The translations under genes were made by a program, and so were the position numbers. Positions 9,770 through 20,807 of a stretch of DNA of 64,000 bases are shown in pieces. Position 1 is the first letter of the stretch. Every line of letters begins with the position of its first letter. Source of the DNA: Gonocerus acuteangulatus (taxonomy: Eukaryota; Arthropoda; Insecta; Hemiptera; Coreidae); contig OX328130.1 in NCBI GenBank assembly GCA_946811695.1, forward strand, positions 72,015,232 to 72,079,231, in the 5' to 3' direction. Under the pieces are notes generated by a model that did not search any database, was not told the origin of the DNA, and saw only the letters and a program-made list of their open reading frames with translations.

Positions 9770-10554
9770 TAGACCGAGAGCCAGCAACGCACTTTTCATG
9801 AAGTGTTTTATGCATCTTGAAATTTTGCTATAATGTACCTCTTGGGTAGATAAGAAGGTATATATGTGTTTCCTGGAAATACCTTGGTGCACCAGGTACT
9901 GCGCATAGGGGAAAGGTGCAACATAATATTGCCTAAAAGTAGAGTTTTATTCAAAAGCCAACTATTATTAATGAAAAAAAATGCCAAATTAAGGCAATTT
10001 TCAAATTAATAATAAATAAGGCAGGCACTTTTAGCGGCGTCTTCAATACACATATTTGAAAATAATTGCAAAAGGGCAGACACTTTTGTGGGGTTTAATT
10101 ATCAGGAAACATAAAAATAAATGTTGCTTATGATAGACTGGAATACACTGCGCGTAACCGTAAGAGTGTATGACACGACTGCGCAGTGTTGGTTGTTTTC
10201 TGTGCGCTCATTGGTTCTTGCTCACATTATCTTGAACAGCTGTTCCGGTTTTAATGGCAGTGCAAATAAAACTCTCATTTAATATTAGAATAAAAACAAT
10301 TAATTTTTTTTCGTGTTATACCCCTTAAAAGACTCTGCCATATTTATTATTCATTGTAAAATTGTCTTAATTTTACATTAAAGATAGTTGGCTTTTAAAT
10401 AAAATTCTATTTTCGGGCAATATTGTTTTGTACCTTTCCCCTATGCGCAGTACCTGGTGTTCCAAGGTATGTCCAGGAAACACATACTTACCTTCTTATC
10501 TACCTAAGAGGTATAAAACACTGCATGAAAAGTGCGTTGCTGGCTCTCCGACTA
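9770..10554. mobile_element. FB-D copy 2, long-inverted-repeat (foldback) element
   Basis: Inverted arms of more than 200 bp begin TAGACCGAGAGCCAGCAACG and end with the complement GCTGGCTCTCCGACTA. The 3-bp direct repeat taa flanks it (9767-9769 and 10555-10557). The arms contain accaggtactgcgcatag. There is no transposase. The termini resemble those of FB-F (TAGTCCG...). Confidence 0.8.
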
Positions 10555-10700
10555 TAATTTAAGGACACGCAGGCGGATAAGGACTTGAGAAAACTATCTA
10601 GGAGATCCGAAAAGTTTGTGGATAATATGAATTCTTTTTTTTTTTTAGCTAACGAAGGCTGATAAAGAGCACGTCCGAACGTTCTAAATATAGATTATTA

Positions 10701-11775
10701 AAAAAAGTCCGTCACGCAGGAGCTGCATAACTAAGCACTTTCCTCAGAATTTGGGTAGTGTAAACTGCTTTCCAGAACAATTTGCTTAAAATATCCTACA
10801 TAAATAAAATAAAAACATGAATAGTTCTCTTTTAAATTTGTAATGAGTAACTGATCAATTATTAATTTTCTTCCAGAGTTATGTTTACACATGGTACCTA
10901 CTACACTACGTAATAAATGCAAAAAACCTCATATTATCGTATTTTGATCTAACGCAGGAACAGGATACAGTCACTCTAGTGGTAGAAAGCGCTCCTTGCG
11001 GCGGCTTTGTGAACCTACGTCTGGCGGGCTTTTCTATTGAAATATATTACAAATTAAACCCCCGCTTTCCGATTGACCGATTCAGCTCATTTTTACAAAA
11101 CTTCTTTCTCATGAGTTACCCACGACGTATACCGCGTTTCGTATACAGCAGAAATTACGACCGGTATGAGTATATTAGGAATTTGGGTCCGGAGAAACCC
11201 CCCCCCCCCTTCTAATGAACCGATTTAGTTTATTTTTACAACACATATTTACCTGTAGATTACCACTGCGAATACCGAGTTTCGTCAAAATAAACCAAAA
11301 CTCACGGCTGGTAGTGGCGAATTGGTATTGTGGGTCCGGAGTAAACCCCCCCCCCCTCCTAATGAACCGATTTAGTTTATTTTTACAACACATATTTACC
11401 CGTGGATTACCACTACGAATACCGAGTTTCGTCAAAATATACCAAAAATCACGGCTGGTAGTGGCGAATTGGTATTGTGGGTCCGGAGTAAACCCCCCCC
11501 CCCCTTCTAATGAACCGATTTAGTTCATTTTTATATCTCACTTTTCTCTCTATATTACCACTACGAATACCAAGTTTCGTTGATATATAACAAATATTAC
11601 GGCTGACATAGTCAAATTAGTGTTTTGGGTTCGGGGTAACCCCCCCCCCCCTTCCGGTGGACCGACTTTGGTGGTTAACGAACTCGTTCAATCGTTTGCT
11701 AATTGAATGCTATATACCAAGTTTCGTGACGAAAAAACAAAAACTCTGGCCGCTATCGTGTTAACAGACATATAT

Positions 11776-11831
<56 letters not shown>

Positions 11832-11964
11832 TATATATAAATTTTAACGGGGGTCATTTTCGGTGTCTACTAGGTAGGATAGATAAAGATTTGAAGAATT
11901 TTTTCAAAAATTCCGTCATGAGTCCAACCTCAATAGCTACTTTCCTTCGGAGGAAAGTGCTAAA
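10701..11964 (-). mobile_element. HINE-A copy 1 (non-autonomous Helentron-like element)
   Basis: In element orientation (minus strand) it starts TTTTAGCACTTTCCTCCGAA, which folds locally with AGGAAAGTAGCT. It then has (TA)n at 11766-11831, the TGTCTGTTAACACG module and several units of roughly 136 bp, each carrying a poly-C tract on the plus strand. It ends GAGGAAAGTGCTTAGTTATG, the hairpin GCAGCTCCTGC and GACGGACTTTTTT. The 5' AGCACTTTCCTC and 3' GAGGAAAGTGCT are complementary, the asymmetric terminal repeat layout of Helentrons and their non-autonomous derivatives. No Rep-helicase gene. Other copies: 15767, 28693, 32056, 46928. Confidence 0.75.
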
Positions 11965-12020
11965 AAAAATTGTTTGTTGTTCCTAGCCGAATCCTTCCAT
12001 CTTGATAATTATTTTCTTTC

Positions 12021-12178
12021 TTTTAGCGCGGTTCCTCCCTCCCCCATAGGGAGGAACCCCGCTTATAAGGTTGATACAATGAAACAATCCGGAAGTGCCG
12101 ACTAGAAAATTTTGCGTTTCAGAACCCCTAGAAACCGAAAATAACGGTGGTTCAAATTTGTATATATATATATGTATA

Positions 12179-12248
<70 letters not shown>

Positions 12249-14588
12249 CTGTTCGCTCTCTAAATAGAAGACGAATGGTCCGATTTTGATGAAATTTGGT
12301 ACAAAAATCTGTCGTCCAATTTGAAAGGTCAAGTTCGTTAACCAGCAAAATCCGCCCACTGGAAGATGGCGTTTGGGGCGAAATTCGCGCAAAAAAAATC
12401 GTAACGCTTACGTTTTTGAGTTCATAAGCTTGTAAGTACTCTTTTTATAGGCTTCTTGGGCTAGGAAAACGAATGGAACCATTTTCAAGGCGATAGCTTT
12501 AACCGTTTTCGAGAAAACTGAAAAAATAATTTTTGAATGCCGTTTTTGGTTTGGGTACTTAGAATCAAGGGATTCAGTTGAAACATTTACTGCATGTTCT
12601 ACTTCCATTAAAACTAATATGTTGAAATTTTGGTTGCGTTTGGAGTTAAGGAAGGGTTAGAATAAAATATTTTATTAACAGGCATAAAAAAGTTTTGGTA
12701 ACTTTGTATACTTTCCTTAATATCTCGAAAAAGGTTAAGAATTTGGGAAACGGAAGAATACCATTAGAAAGCTTACTAAATGCTCTACAAAAAAGGTTCT
12801 AATGAAAGTTTTGATTAGGCGATGTCAATCGGAGAAATACTGTATGAAATGTCAGTTTTGGATTTGTCGATTTCCTTCAAATGTCTTGAAACTGTCGAGG
12901 CTCCTACTCCGAGTTCTTTGGCATATTCCCTAGTGTTTTTAATTGCTTATAGTAGTCAAATGTATTTGTAAATGAAACAGGATACGTATAATTAGAATCA
13001 ATATTTTGTTTGTTAGAATTCGAAGATGCCGTATGAATATCTAGATGTGACAGTACTGGTGTTGATTTCGTTCTTTAGAATTATTCTTGGTACTCCCTAT
13101 TTTCATCTGTTACCCATAGTTTTTTATTGTTAGTAGATTTTTCATATTGATTATAGAACATTAATCTATTTGGCTATAAAACAGGATACGTAAAATTAGT
13201 GACAATATTTCGGAGATTTCTGAGCGAAATACGTTTAAGATTTTCTACCACCACGAACGGCTTTTTTCCTCTATTTTTATCCACTAGATAGGCTTTATTT
13301 TGCATATTATTCTATATAAGTTTTATTCAGCAGGGGATTCTGATGAAATGTCGTGTTTTTGCTGTGGATTTTAAATACGATGTATCTAAGATTGGATAAC
13401 ATTAGCGAGTCTACATAATTAAGAACCGACGACGGAGGATTACTTCTTGCTATGATTTAGTCTACATACGTATATTAAGTCCTAAATCCAATCCTCCTAA
13501 AGTTCAATGCCCGTAGAAACCAGGGGGCCGCAGGAAATTTACCTGCTAAGAGTTAATCCTCAAGAGCTGTAAATATACCCCAGGTATCTGCCGACACAAA
13601 TACAAAGCCTAGGCGGAGAGCACCCCAAAAACTCAGATCCAAACATAAGGTTATATACTAAATATTGATAAAGACTACTTAGTTGTAAACCGATTCATCA
13701 ATTAGCAATCAATAGTTTTCAACAAAGGTTATATACTAAATATTGATAAAAAGTATTTAATTAGAAAAAAAAAAACAATATTCCACAAGACTTGTTTTTG
13801 GTCCATTTGTGTCTACTCCATAGACTTAATTAGGTATATTATTCTATTGTAGTTGGGCAACTAAACTTTGTTTTATTTTGTTAAATAAAGTTTTTTTTCT
13901 TGATTTGTTATTCGTCAAGACTTTTCTTTGTCCTTGTGTATTTACTAGATAGGTTTTATTCAACATATTATTCTATATAGGCTATATTAGGCAGGGTATT
14001 CTACTCAATCTTGTGTACTTCTTCTTGATCGTTCTGTACATGGGCGTATATAAAAACAATTTCGGGGGGGGGGGGCTGAGACCATTTCCAGGGTATGGAA
14101 TACTAAATATTTAGAGCTTGGAATAGTTTTAGGCAACTAAAACGCTATTACACGTAAAATAAAATATGTTTTATGAACTAAGTGATCTTATTTAATTTAT
14201 TTTTAAGGATTTTACGAGAAGTTTTTATCATCAATTCAAAATTTCGGGAGGGGCTGCAGTCCCCTCAGCCCCCCCTCATATACGCCCATGCTTCTGTATC
14301 CTCTAGAAAGGCTTTATTAGGCATATTTTGTATTGATTTATAGAGCTTTGCTTTAGAATGAGAACCAGATTCTGTAATTTCCGCTTCTGTGTAAAAGTTA
14401 GCTATTGTCGGTGTCCCTGACGCCTTAATATCACTTTTATTCGAGATGTTCGAGAGGATTTTGACAATTTTCACAAGATATATAAAAAAAAATAAGTTTA
14501 TTTTTTTTCTAAGCTTATCAAATGGCACTAGGGACATGAACGGAACCGAGCTAAGATGCTGCAGTTCCTGCGAGTCGGACTTTTTTTT
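12021..14588 (+). mobile_element. HINE-B copy 1 (non-autonomous Helentron-like element)
   Basis: It starts TTTTAGCGCGGTTCCTCCCT, forming a strong local hairpin with AGGGAGGAACCCCGCT. (TA)n follows at 12188-12245, then TTGTCTGTTCGCTCTC and tccgattttgatgaaatttg. The 3' end reads GGAACCGAGCTAAG, the hairpin GCAGTTCCTGC, and GAGTCGGAC with a T run. The 3' GGAACCGAGCTAA complements the 5' TTAGCGCGGTTCC with one mismatch. MITE-L copy 2 is inserted at 14039-14290. No coding capacity. Full-length relatives at 43993 and 49462, short form at 39977. Confidence 0.7.
14039..14290. mobile_element. MITE-L copy 2
   Basis: Ends are catgggcgtatata and catatacgcccatg. The flanks ttctgta (14032-14038) and cttctgta (after 14290) fit a 7-8-bp duplication. 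It is nested in HINE-B copy 1. Confidence 0.8.
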
Positions 14589-15420
14589 ATTTGTTATTGA
14601 GAATTTTTTTTTATAGAAATATGTAAAGAAACTGTTTTGTAAAATTTTAATTTCGGCGCTTGATTATGGTAGTATTTTTGGATGGAGGAAAGGATCTCTA
14701 TTCGAATAAAGAAGTTGACATCCATTTGTATAAAATAAAGAAAAGATGTCTCTTCTCTTTTATTCCTCTCCAAGATAATTATTCATTCTTCTTCCATTAA
14801 GATAAATATAGGAGTTAATGGATCCTAAGTCTTTAAGGACTATCAAGACATTTATAGCCAAAATGGGAAGCTATTAAAATTGTTAATGGTATTCTCAAGT
14901 TTCAATGTATGAAATTCTTTCATGTATAAAAGCCATGGCCGAAATAAAATTATAATGCATTCTCTTAAAGGAAACTGTTAGACATTTGTTATGCTTACAA
15001 GAAGGCAATAGTATCGAAAAATAAATTAAAAATTTAATTGAAAATGGAATATTCAAATTATTTTGTAGTGAAAATTTGCAGTCTTCGGCTATTTTTCGTT
15101 GATTCTCCAAGACCTATTCAATATAAAACTAAATTTGAAAATAAATTGTCAAATTTTAAATGAATATTGGTCTTTGATCTGTTAAAATGGACTGCTCCGT
15201 GGATCTGCGTCATCATAGCGTGTTTCCGTAGAACTGTTTTTCCTGGTGTGCTTTGAAAAGCTTAGAATAGAAACTTGTATTATTTTGCTCTCAACATGAT
15301 TGTTTTATATGATAAAATCTTTGCGATTTAAATCAGAAAAATAAAATAAATTAAAAATGTAATTCTAATAAAATTGCAAGGAACGATAGATGTGCGGAGT
15401 TGTTGGGCTTTACGACAAAC
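14589..15420. other. no recognisable gene
   Basis: AT-rich sequence with short unsupported frames. No known repeat family seen. Confidence 0.45.
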
Positions 15421-15769
15421 CCCCCTTACTTGTACACCGCACACTCACCCCACACGCAGTACACTAAAACCATCCCTAACCCCCCTTACTTGTACACCGC
15501 ACACTCACCCCACACGCAGTACACTAAAACCATCCCTAACCCCCCTTACTTGTACACCGCACACTCACCCCACACGCAGTACACTAAAACCATCCCTAAC
15601 CCCCCTTACTTGTACACCGCACACTCACCCCACACGCAGTACACTAAAACCATCCCTAACCCCCCTTACTTGTACACCGCACACTCACCCCACACGCAGT
15701 ACACTAAAACCATCCCTAACCCCCCTTACTTGTACACCGCACACTCACCCCACACGCAGTACACTAAAA
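15421..15769. repeat. perfect 60-bp tandem array
   Basis: Five complete units and one partial unit of 49 bp begin cccccttacttgtacaccgc. All are identical, so expansion is recent. The unit is GC-rich and purine-poor on the plus strand. Two frames stay open across the array because 60 is divisible by three; these are not genes. The array stops abruptly at the 3' terminus of HINE-A copy 2. Confidence 0.95.
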
Positions 15770-16567
15770 AGTCCGTCACGCAGGAGCTGCATAACTAAGC
15801 ACTTTCCTCAGAATTTGGGTAGTGTAGACTGCTTTCCAGAACAATTTGCTTAAAATATCCTACATAAATAAAATAAAAACATGAATAGTTCTCTTTTAAA
15901 TTTGTAATGAGTAACTGATCAATTATTAATTTGCTTCCAGAGTTATGTTTACACATGGCACCTATTACACTACGTAATAAATACAAAAAACCTCATATTA
16001 TCGTATTTTGATCTAACGCAGGAACAGGATACAGTCCCTCTAGCGCTCCTTGCGGCGCCTTTGTGGACCTATGTCTGGCTGGCTTTTCTATTGAAATATA
16101 TTACAAAGTAAACCCCCCTTTCCGATTGACCGATTCAGCTCATTTTTATAACACTTCTTTCTCATGAGTTACCCACGACCAGGATGAGTATATTAGGAAT
16201 TTGGGTCCGGAGTAAACCCCCCCTCCTAATGAACCTATTTAGTTTATTTTTACATCACATATTTACCTGTAGATTACCACTACGAATACCGAGTTTCGTC
16301 GAAATATACCTAAAATCACGGCTGGTAGTGGCGAATTGGTATTGTCGGTCCGGAGTAAACCCCCCCTCCTTATGAACCGATTTAGTTCATTTTTATATCT
16401 CACTTTTCTCTCTATATTACCACTACGAATACCAAGTTTCGTTGAAATATAACAAATATTACGGCTGACATAGTCAAATTAGTGTTTTGGGTTCGGCGTA
16501 AACCCCCCCTTCCGGTGGACCGACTTTGGTGGTTAACGAACTCGTTCAATCGTTTGCTAATTGAATG

Positions 16568-16615
<48 letters not shown>

Positions 16616-16737
16616 TTTAACGGGGGTCATTTTCGGTGTCTACTAGGTAGGATCGATAAAGATTTGAAGAAATTTTTCAAAAATTCCGTCATGAGTCCAA
16701 CCTCAATAGCTACTTTCCTTCGGAGGAAAGTGCTAAA
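15767..16737 (-). mobile_element. HINE-A copy 2
   Basis: Same ends as copy 1: its 3' end (aaaaagtccgtcacgcaggag) abuts the 60-bp array and its 5' end is ggaggaaagtgctaaaa. It has fewer internal poly-C units than copy 1. (TA)n at 16567-16611 follows gaatgc directly, so the TGTCTGTTAACACG segment is deleted. Confidence 0.75.
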
Positions 16738-17048
16738 AACTGACACGAGGTCACCTATAGTACACACCCCAGGATCACCTTCACTGGGCGATACACCCGG
16801 CAATAGGTGTATAATGCACTACCCACGCAAAGTGGTGAAATCCATTAAGATACATTATATTCCTTATACATATTAGATTCTGCAAGAGTAACAGCAGGGT
16901 ATAACCTCTATCAAGGGCTCATTCCAATAACAACTATTGACTAGTTGAAACACTCCAACTTACTTATTAAAAACGCTTAACAAGCGTTACTGCTTGGTAA
17001 CGTTCAGACGTCTGAACAGATCAGAAATTATTATTAAAAAAATGGTCT
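16738..17048. other. no recognisable gene
   Basis: Contains a short GC-richer stretch (16741-16810) with no recognised family. Confidence 0.4.
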
Positions 17049-17430
17049 AATAACTATATATCACCTGTCTGTTTGTCAGTTTGTCTGTTTATGGGTTTGT
17101 TCCTTATAAAAATCCACACCGTTCGACCGATTTTGACCAAACTTTGCACACAGGTAGATCATGATCCGGGGAGTATCGTAGGCTAAGTCAAAATCGTGTA
17201 TCAGTTGTCTGTAAGTTTGTTTGTTTCTTATAAATATCCAAACCGTTCGACCGATCTTTACCAAACTTGGCACACATGAAATATAAATTATTTGACTCCT
17301 AATTTATTTTTGCTTTTCTAGATACGGAAAGTAGGTGTAGCATGGGAAGCCAGGTAACAGCAAGTAGGTGTAGCAGGGCACGCCGGGTAACAGCTAGTAG
17401 CTGTAGCATAGCAAGCCGGGTAACAGCTAG
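17049..17430 (+). mobile_element. Heli-C copy 1 (non-autonomous Helitron-like) with repeated 3' end
   Basis: Opens near TCTAATAACTATATATCACC, then TGTCTGTTTG and the phrase gaccgattttgaccaaactt twice. It closes with gtaggtgtagca...gccgggtaacagCTAG followed by T. CTAG^T is the canonical Helitron 3' terminus. The terminal segment occurs three times in tandem (17331-17430). No Rep-helicase gene. The left boundary is less certain than the right. Confidence 0.65.
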
Positions 17431-17539
17431 TAATCGAATAAAAAACAAAACAGGATTTCTATTGGCTAAGTTCCACGAATTAATTTATCCCTGGGAGTTG
17501 GAAAGACCAATCCACTAACAATTATAATGATGGATAATG

Positions 17540-18011
17540 GACAGAAAACTTGCATTTTTACATGGGACTATGTTCATAGCGACCAAAAGCAATAGTAGAT
17601 TCATATGCGAAACGTGCTAAAAGACAAGAAGTGCTTAAGCAAACAATAAAACAACAAGACTTGACCAATGTAATCAAATAAAGCATCTTAAATTATTGGC
17701 AAGTCAGCTGGACTCGATTAACAGACGATAAATTACTTATAATAAAAAATGGAACACATGAGTGGGAATCCAGCTACCGTAAAAACGGGTGGGAAAAAAT
17801 TGGGCACACTAGACTAACACAGGAATACCCCATGACAAGACTTGACAAACCAACCTGTAATATATGCAATACAGACTTAACCGTAAAACATCTACTTACG
17901 GAATGCAGAAGACGACACAAACTAGATGTCCCACATGGCATGAAGAAATTGCTGAAAGACAACAACCATTATATAAAAAACAATGTTCTCTTACTTACAG
18001 AACACTAAACG
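17540..18011 (+). pseudogene. LINE RNase H C-terminal region, frame-broken
   Basis: One frame gives LNYWQVSWTRLTDDKLLIIK, then GHTRLTQEYPMTRLDKPTCN and ICNTDLTVKHLLTECRRRH, ending at a stop near 18010. The GHTRLT...CxxC...HLLTEC block is the C terminus of the RNase H region in I/Jockey-type LINEs. Upstream, 17550-17640 reads LHFYMGLCS-stop-RPKAIVDSYAKRA, a decayed form of the usual F.WVPSHVGI.GNE.AD..AK block. The stop and missing residues show it is dead. It is homologous to the unit amplified at 1-1638. Confidence 0.75.
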
Positions 18012-18117
18012 GTACAATTTCTGTTTATGTAAATAAAAAAATCTAAATTTTGATCACAATACTGGTTCATTAGACCATACAGGTACCATTTTGAGGGAGT
18101 GAAATCCATTTAGTAGA

Positions 18118-18175
18118 ACACTTAGTTTTTTTTGTGTGTGTGTGTTTAACGGCGCATCAACAATTTGGCTATTAA
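18118..18175 (-). mobile_element. tail fragment of the 5S-type SINE
   Basis: The segment aacggcgcatcaacaatttg with ttaacgccg is the minus-strand SINE tail, preceded by a T/GT run. The 13-bp repeat gtagaacacttag flanks it, so it is a severely 5'-truncated insertion. Confidence 0.75.
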
Positions 18176-18195
18176 CGCCGTAGAACACTTAGTAT

Positions 18196-18209
18196 AAATA
18201 ATAATAATA

Positions 18210-18256
<47 letters not shown>
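18196..18256. repeat. AAT/TA microsatellite
   Basis: Short (AAT)n followed by (TA)n. Low-complexity DNA without coding meaning. Confidence 0.9.
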
Positions 18257-18258
<2 letters not shown>

Positions 18259-18464
18259 AATAATTACAATAATAAGTAGGCAAGAAGAAAAGGTGGCTAC
18301 ATCCATGACCTGCATTTTATTCATTCATAATTCACATAATTACTTATTCAGTTTTTTATGGACTCCTCGTCCTTTCTAACGGGGAATACTACACAACTCT
18401 TTCCTCAGTTTGTTTTATTAAATGTACCTACTCATATAAATATATATGTGATATATATACATAT

Positions 18465-18813
18465 GGGGGCGAGGTTAGCTCAGTGGTAGAGCACTCGACT
18501 AATGAACTGGAGGACCAGGTTCAAAACCCGAGCGCGCACTAAAGATTTTTTCTTCTAGTGCTGCCGTTCGAGGGTTGGATTTGGGGTCCCAGATCGTCCC
18601 TAGGCTCACCCAGCCTTTAATTAATTTAATTAATAATGGGTACCATGGGTGCTAATGACTCTAGCAGTCGAAGCAGCCAAGGGGAAAATCAGGCGGCCGG
18701 AGCATATTGTTGACCACACTATCTCCCTAGTGTGTGCCGTATGGTCAAGAATCGGATACCTCTACAGTATCTGCCCCTCTGGGCCCTTGTGGCCTGTTAC
18801 GGGACTGATTTTT

Positions 18814-18817
<4 letters not shown>
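18465..18817 (+). mobile_element. tRNA-Ala-like SINE
   Basis: The head gaggttagctcagtggtaga has the A-box core TAGCTCAGTGGTAGAGC and a B-box-like GGTTCAAAACCC. The body continues gttcgagggttggat, cggccggagcat, ccacactatctccctagt and ends gggactgatt. The A-box core resembles tRNA-Ala but the head is diverged. Both flanks are TA-rich. Related: 48759, 22715 (reverse), 6995, 58007. Confidence 0.75.

Positions 18818-18818
<1 letters not shown>

Positions 18819-18884
<66 letters not shown>
18819..18884. repeat. (TA)n microsatellite
   Basis: Long pure TA run at the 3' end of the SINE. It produces Ile-Tyr frames on both strands that are not genes. Confidence 0.95.
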
Positions 18885-18886
<2 letters not shown>

Positions 18887-19736
18887 GTATATGATTTTCA
18901 GACCACACTTTTATTCGTGATCCCTCCCAAAAGAACATTCTGAATATTCTAGGAAACCGTTTTCGAGAAGACATAAAAAAGAAATTTTGATTTTGGATGA
19001 AGGGAGTTTGGGATTTAGGGATGAAGGGGGAACTTTTTCTACATTCATGCAAACTGAGATATATTCATTTTGGCATGTTTGAATATAGGGATGTGTTGTA
19101 GTAACAAATTTGGGGACTTTCGGACTTTTTTTAATATCTCAAAAAAATCCGAGAAAGCTTGTTAAGTAGAGAGTGGCCATTCGAATGCCTAGTAGGCGTA
19201 AAAAAGTGTTTCAGGCGTATATTTTGACTGGACTACTTCTGGCGGATAAACAGTACTTGGCATTTCGGTAGTGATAATTCCCATTTTCAGGAAACAAGCT
19301 ATGAAGACAGGTTGGACTTTTTTGTATCGGGTTGGGAAGGACACAGAGGCCATGATTGTTTGATGCAGACAGGCTTCTGGTTTATTCTCTAGTGTTCGTG
19401 AATGAGGACAAAAAAACGGCCGTTGTTATTGTAAGAACTGGTTTGACGTTTTCTTTCTCCAGAACGCAGACGCATTGTTTGTTGTCAATCAATTTAGAGA
19501 TATTGTATATTTTTGTTGTTGTTTTTTTTTAAGTTTTACTTTGTCGAAGATGCTTCGCTTTATTGTAAGCGATCGATTTGGAAAGAGACTTTCCTTCGGA
19601 CAAAAATTACAATACTCTAGTAATTGACGAAATTTGTGATACATTACAACGAACTTCGGCATACGTTTCGTCAGTCCAAACAAAAATACTTGTGAAAATA
19701 TATTACGAGTAAATCAGTTCATTAGGAATGTGATTT
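18885..19736. repeat. diverged HINE-B-like relic
   Basis: Contains aaaccgttttcgagaagac and taatatctcaaaaaaatcc, matching HINE-B body phrases (aaccgttttcgagaaaa; ttaatatctcgaaaaa) in the same order. No termini were found and no coding sequence recognised. Confidence 0.4.
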
Positions 19737-19925
19737 GGGTCTCTTTGCGAAGAGCACATCCAGTTACTTCTCCAGTTACTTGTGAAGTATCTATAGTGAT
19801 TATAACAGTGACTCAGCGCATGCGCATAATGGTGGTTATGTAAGCATAGTGAGTACAGGACGTATAAATAGCACAAAATATATAATTTTGAGCCCGCTGG
19901 CCAGTTATTCACACTCAATTAGATA
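19737..19925 (+). mobile_element. MITE-K relic, left end
   Basis: gggtctctttgcgaagagca followed by catccagttactt matches the left terminal repeat of MITE-K. gcgcatgcgcata resembles its right subterminal region. The right end is missing. Confidence 0.65.
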
Positions 19926-20143
19926 AGATCTTGTCCATTATATTTGCTAAAACCATCTGTATGCGTATATAACTTTTGAAAGAAAATACATAAAATAGTA
20001 AAGTAATATATATTATTTAAGGGAATACAATACTCTACAACCCTATAACCGTTTTTTTTTTTTTGGCTGCATCGTTATCCGGTCAAAAAGGGAACAAAAC
20101 GTGCGGCAAAAATGTTTTTCCCCAAAATGACAGACTTTCAAAA

Positions 20144-20461
20144 CATGGTCGTATATAACGGGAGGGCTGACGGGGCTGCAGCCCCCCCCCCGAAATTTTG
20201 ATTTGATTGGTAAAAATTTCATAAAACCCTTAAAAATAAATTAAATATGATCATTTAGTTCATAAAACATATTCTATTTTGGGTGTAATAGCGTTTAAGG
20301 GGGTCTCCCGTAGTCTAGTGGCTAGCACGCTGGATTCATAAGCGGGAGATGGTGGGTTCGATTCCCACCTCCGGCAGGAATTTTCTCATCTCAAGGCTCG
20401 CTGGGAAAATTCCTCGCTGCACCCTGGATGTCGGCACTAATGACCTAGAAGTAGATGCGCC

Positions 20462-20523
<62 letters not shown>

Positions 20524-20648
20524 GCGTTTAAGTTGGCTAAAACTCCAAGATCTAAATTGTTAGTATTCCATTCACCGGAAATGGTCTCAGCCCCCCCCCC
20601 CGAAATTTTCCCAGCCCCCTCCGAAATTATTTTCTATATACGCCCATG
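20144..20648. mobile_element. MITE-L copy 3, with nested SINE
   Basis: Ends catggtcgtatata and tatatacgcccatg are flanked by the perfect 8-bp duplication tttcaaaa (20136-20143 and 20649-20656), the clearest target-site evidence for this family. A tRNA-Glu-like SINE occupies 20300-20519 and is younger. Confidence 0.9.
20300..20519 (+). mobile_element. tRNA-Glu-like SINE
   Basis: Head ggggtctcccgtagtctagt, B box GGTTCGATTCC, tail ending gatgcgccgt and a poly(A) run. The 13-bp duplication aatagcgtttaag (20287-20299, 20520-20532) is perfect, so the insertion is recent. Confidence 0.92.
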
Positions 20649-20807
20649 TTTCAAAACCGGATACTTCGAAAACTAAAGATAACTCGAAAAACTTGATTGA
20701 GTAGGACTTTAACAAATTGAATGAACTGTTGGAACAACGATTAGATAGGAAACCCCTAAAATGCCGACCTCAAGTTCTTGCTAGGCGGACTTCCTCTTCG
20801 TCTGAAC

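Noticed and set aside
11215..11523. Repeated MNRFSLFLQHIFTCRLPLRI frames in HINE-A copies
   Set aside because: The frame recurs because the internal unit repeats. Poly-C tract length differs between copies and shifts the frame, so it is not conserved as protein.
12186..12392. Ile-Tyr-rich small proteins at (TA)n runs (also 18649, 30324, 44035, 49543)
   Set aside because: These are translations of TA microsatellites inside HINE elements and SINE flanks.
15374..15853. Pro/Thr-rich repeat proteins in two frames over the 60-bp array
   Set aside because: Both frames are open only because the unit is a multiple of three. No start context, homology or flanking gene supports translation.
20300..20375. 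Functional tRNA-Glu gene
   Set aside because: The A and B boxes are present but a proper acceptor stem is not. It is the head of a SINE with a target duplication and several copies.
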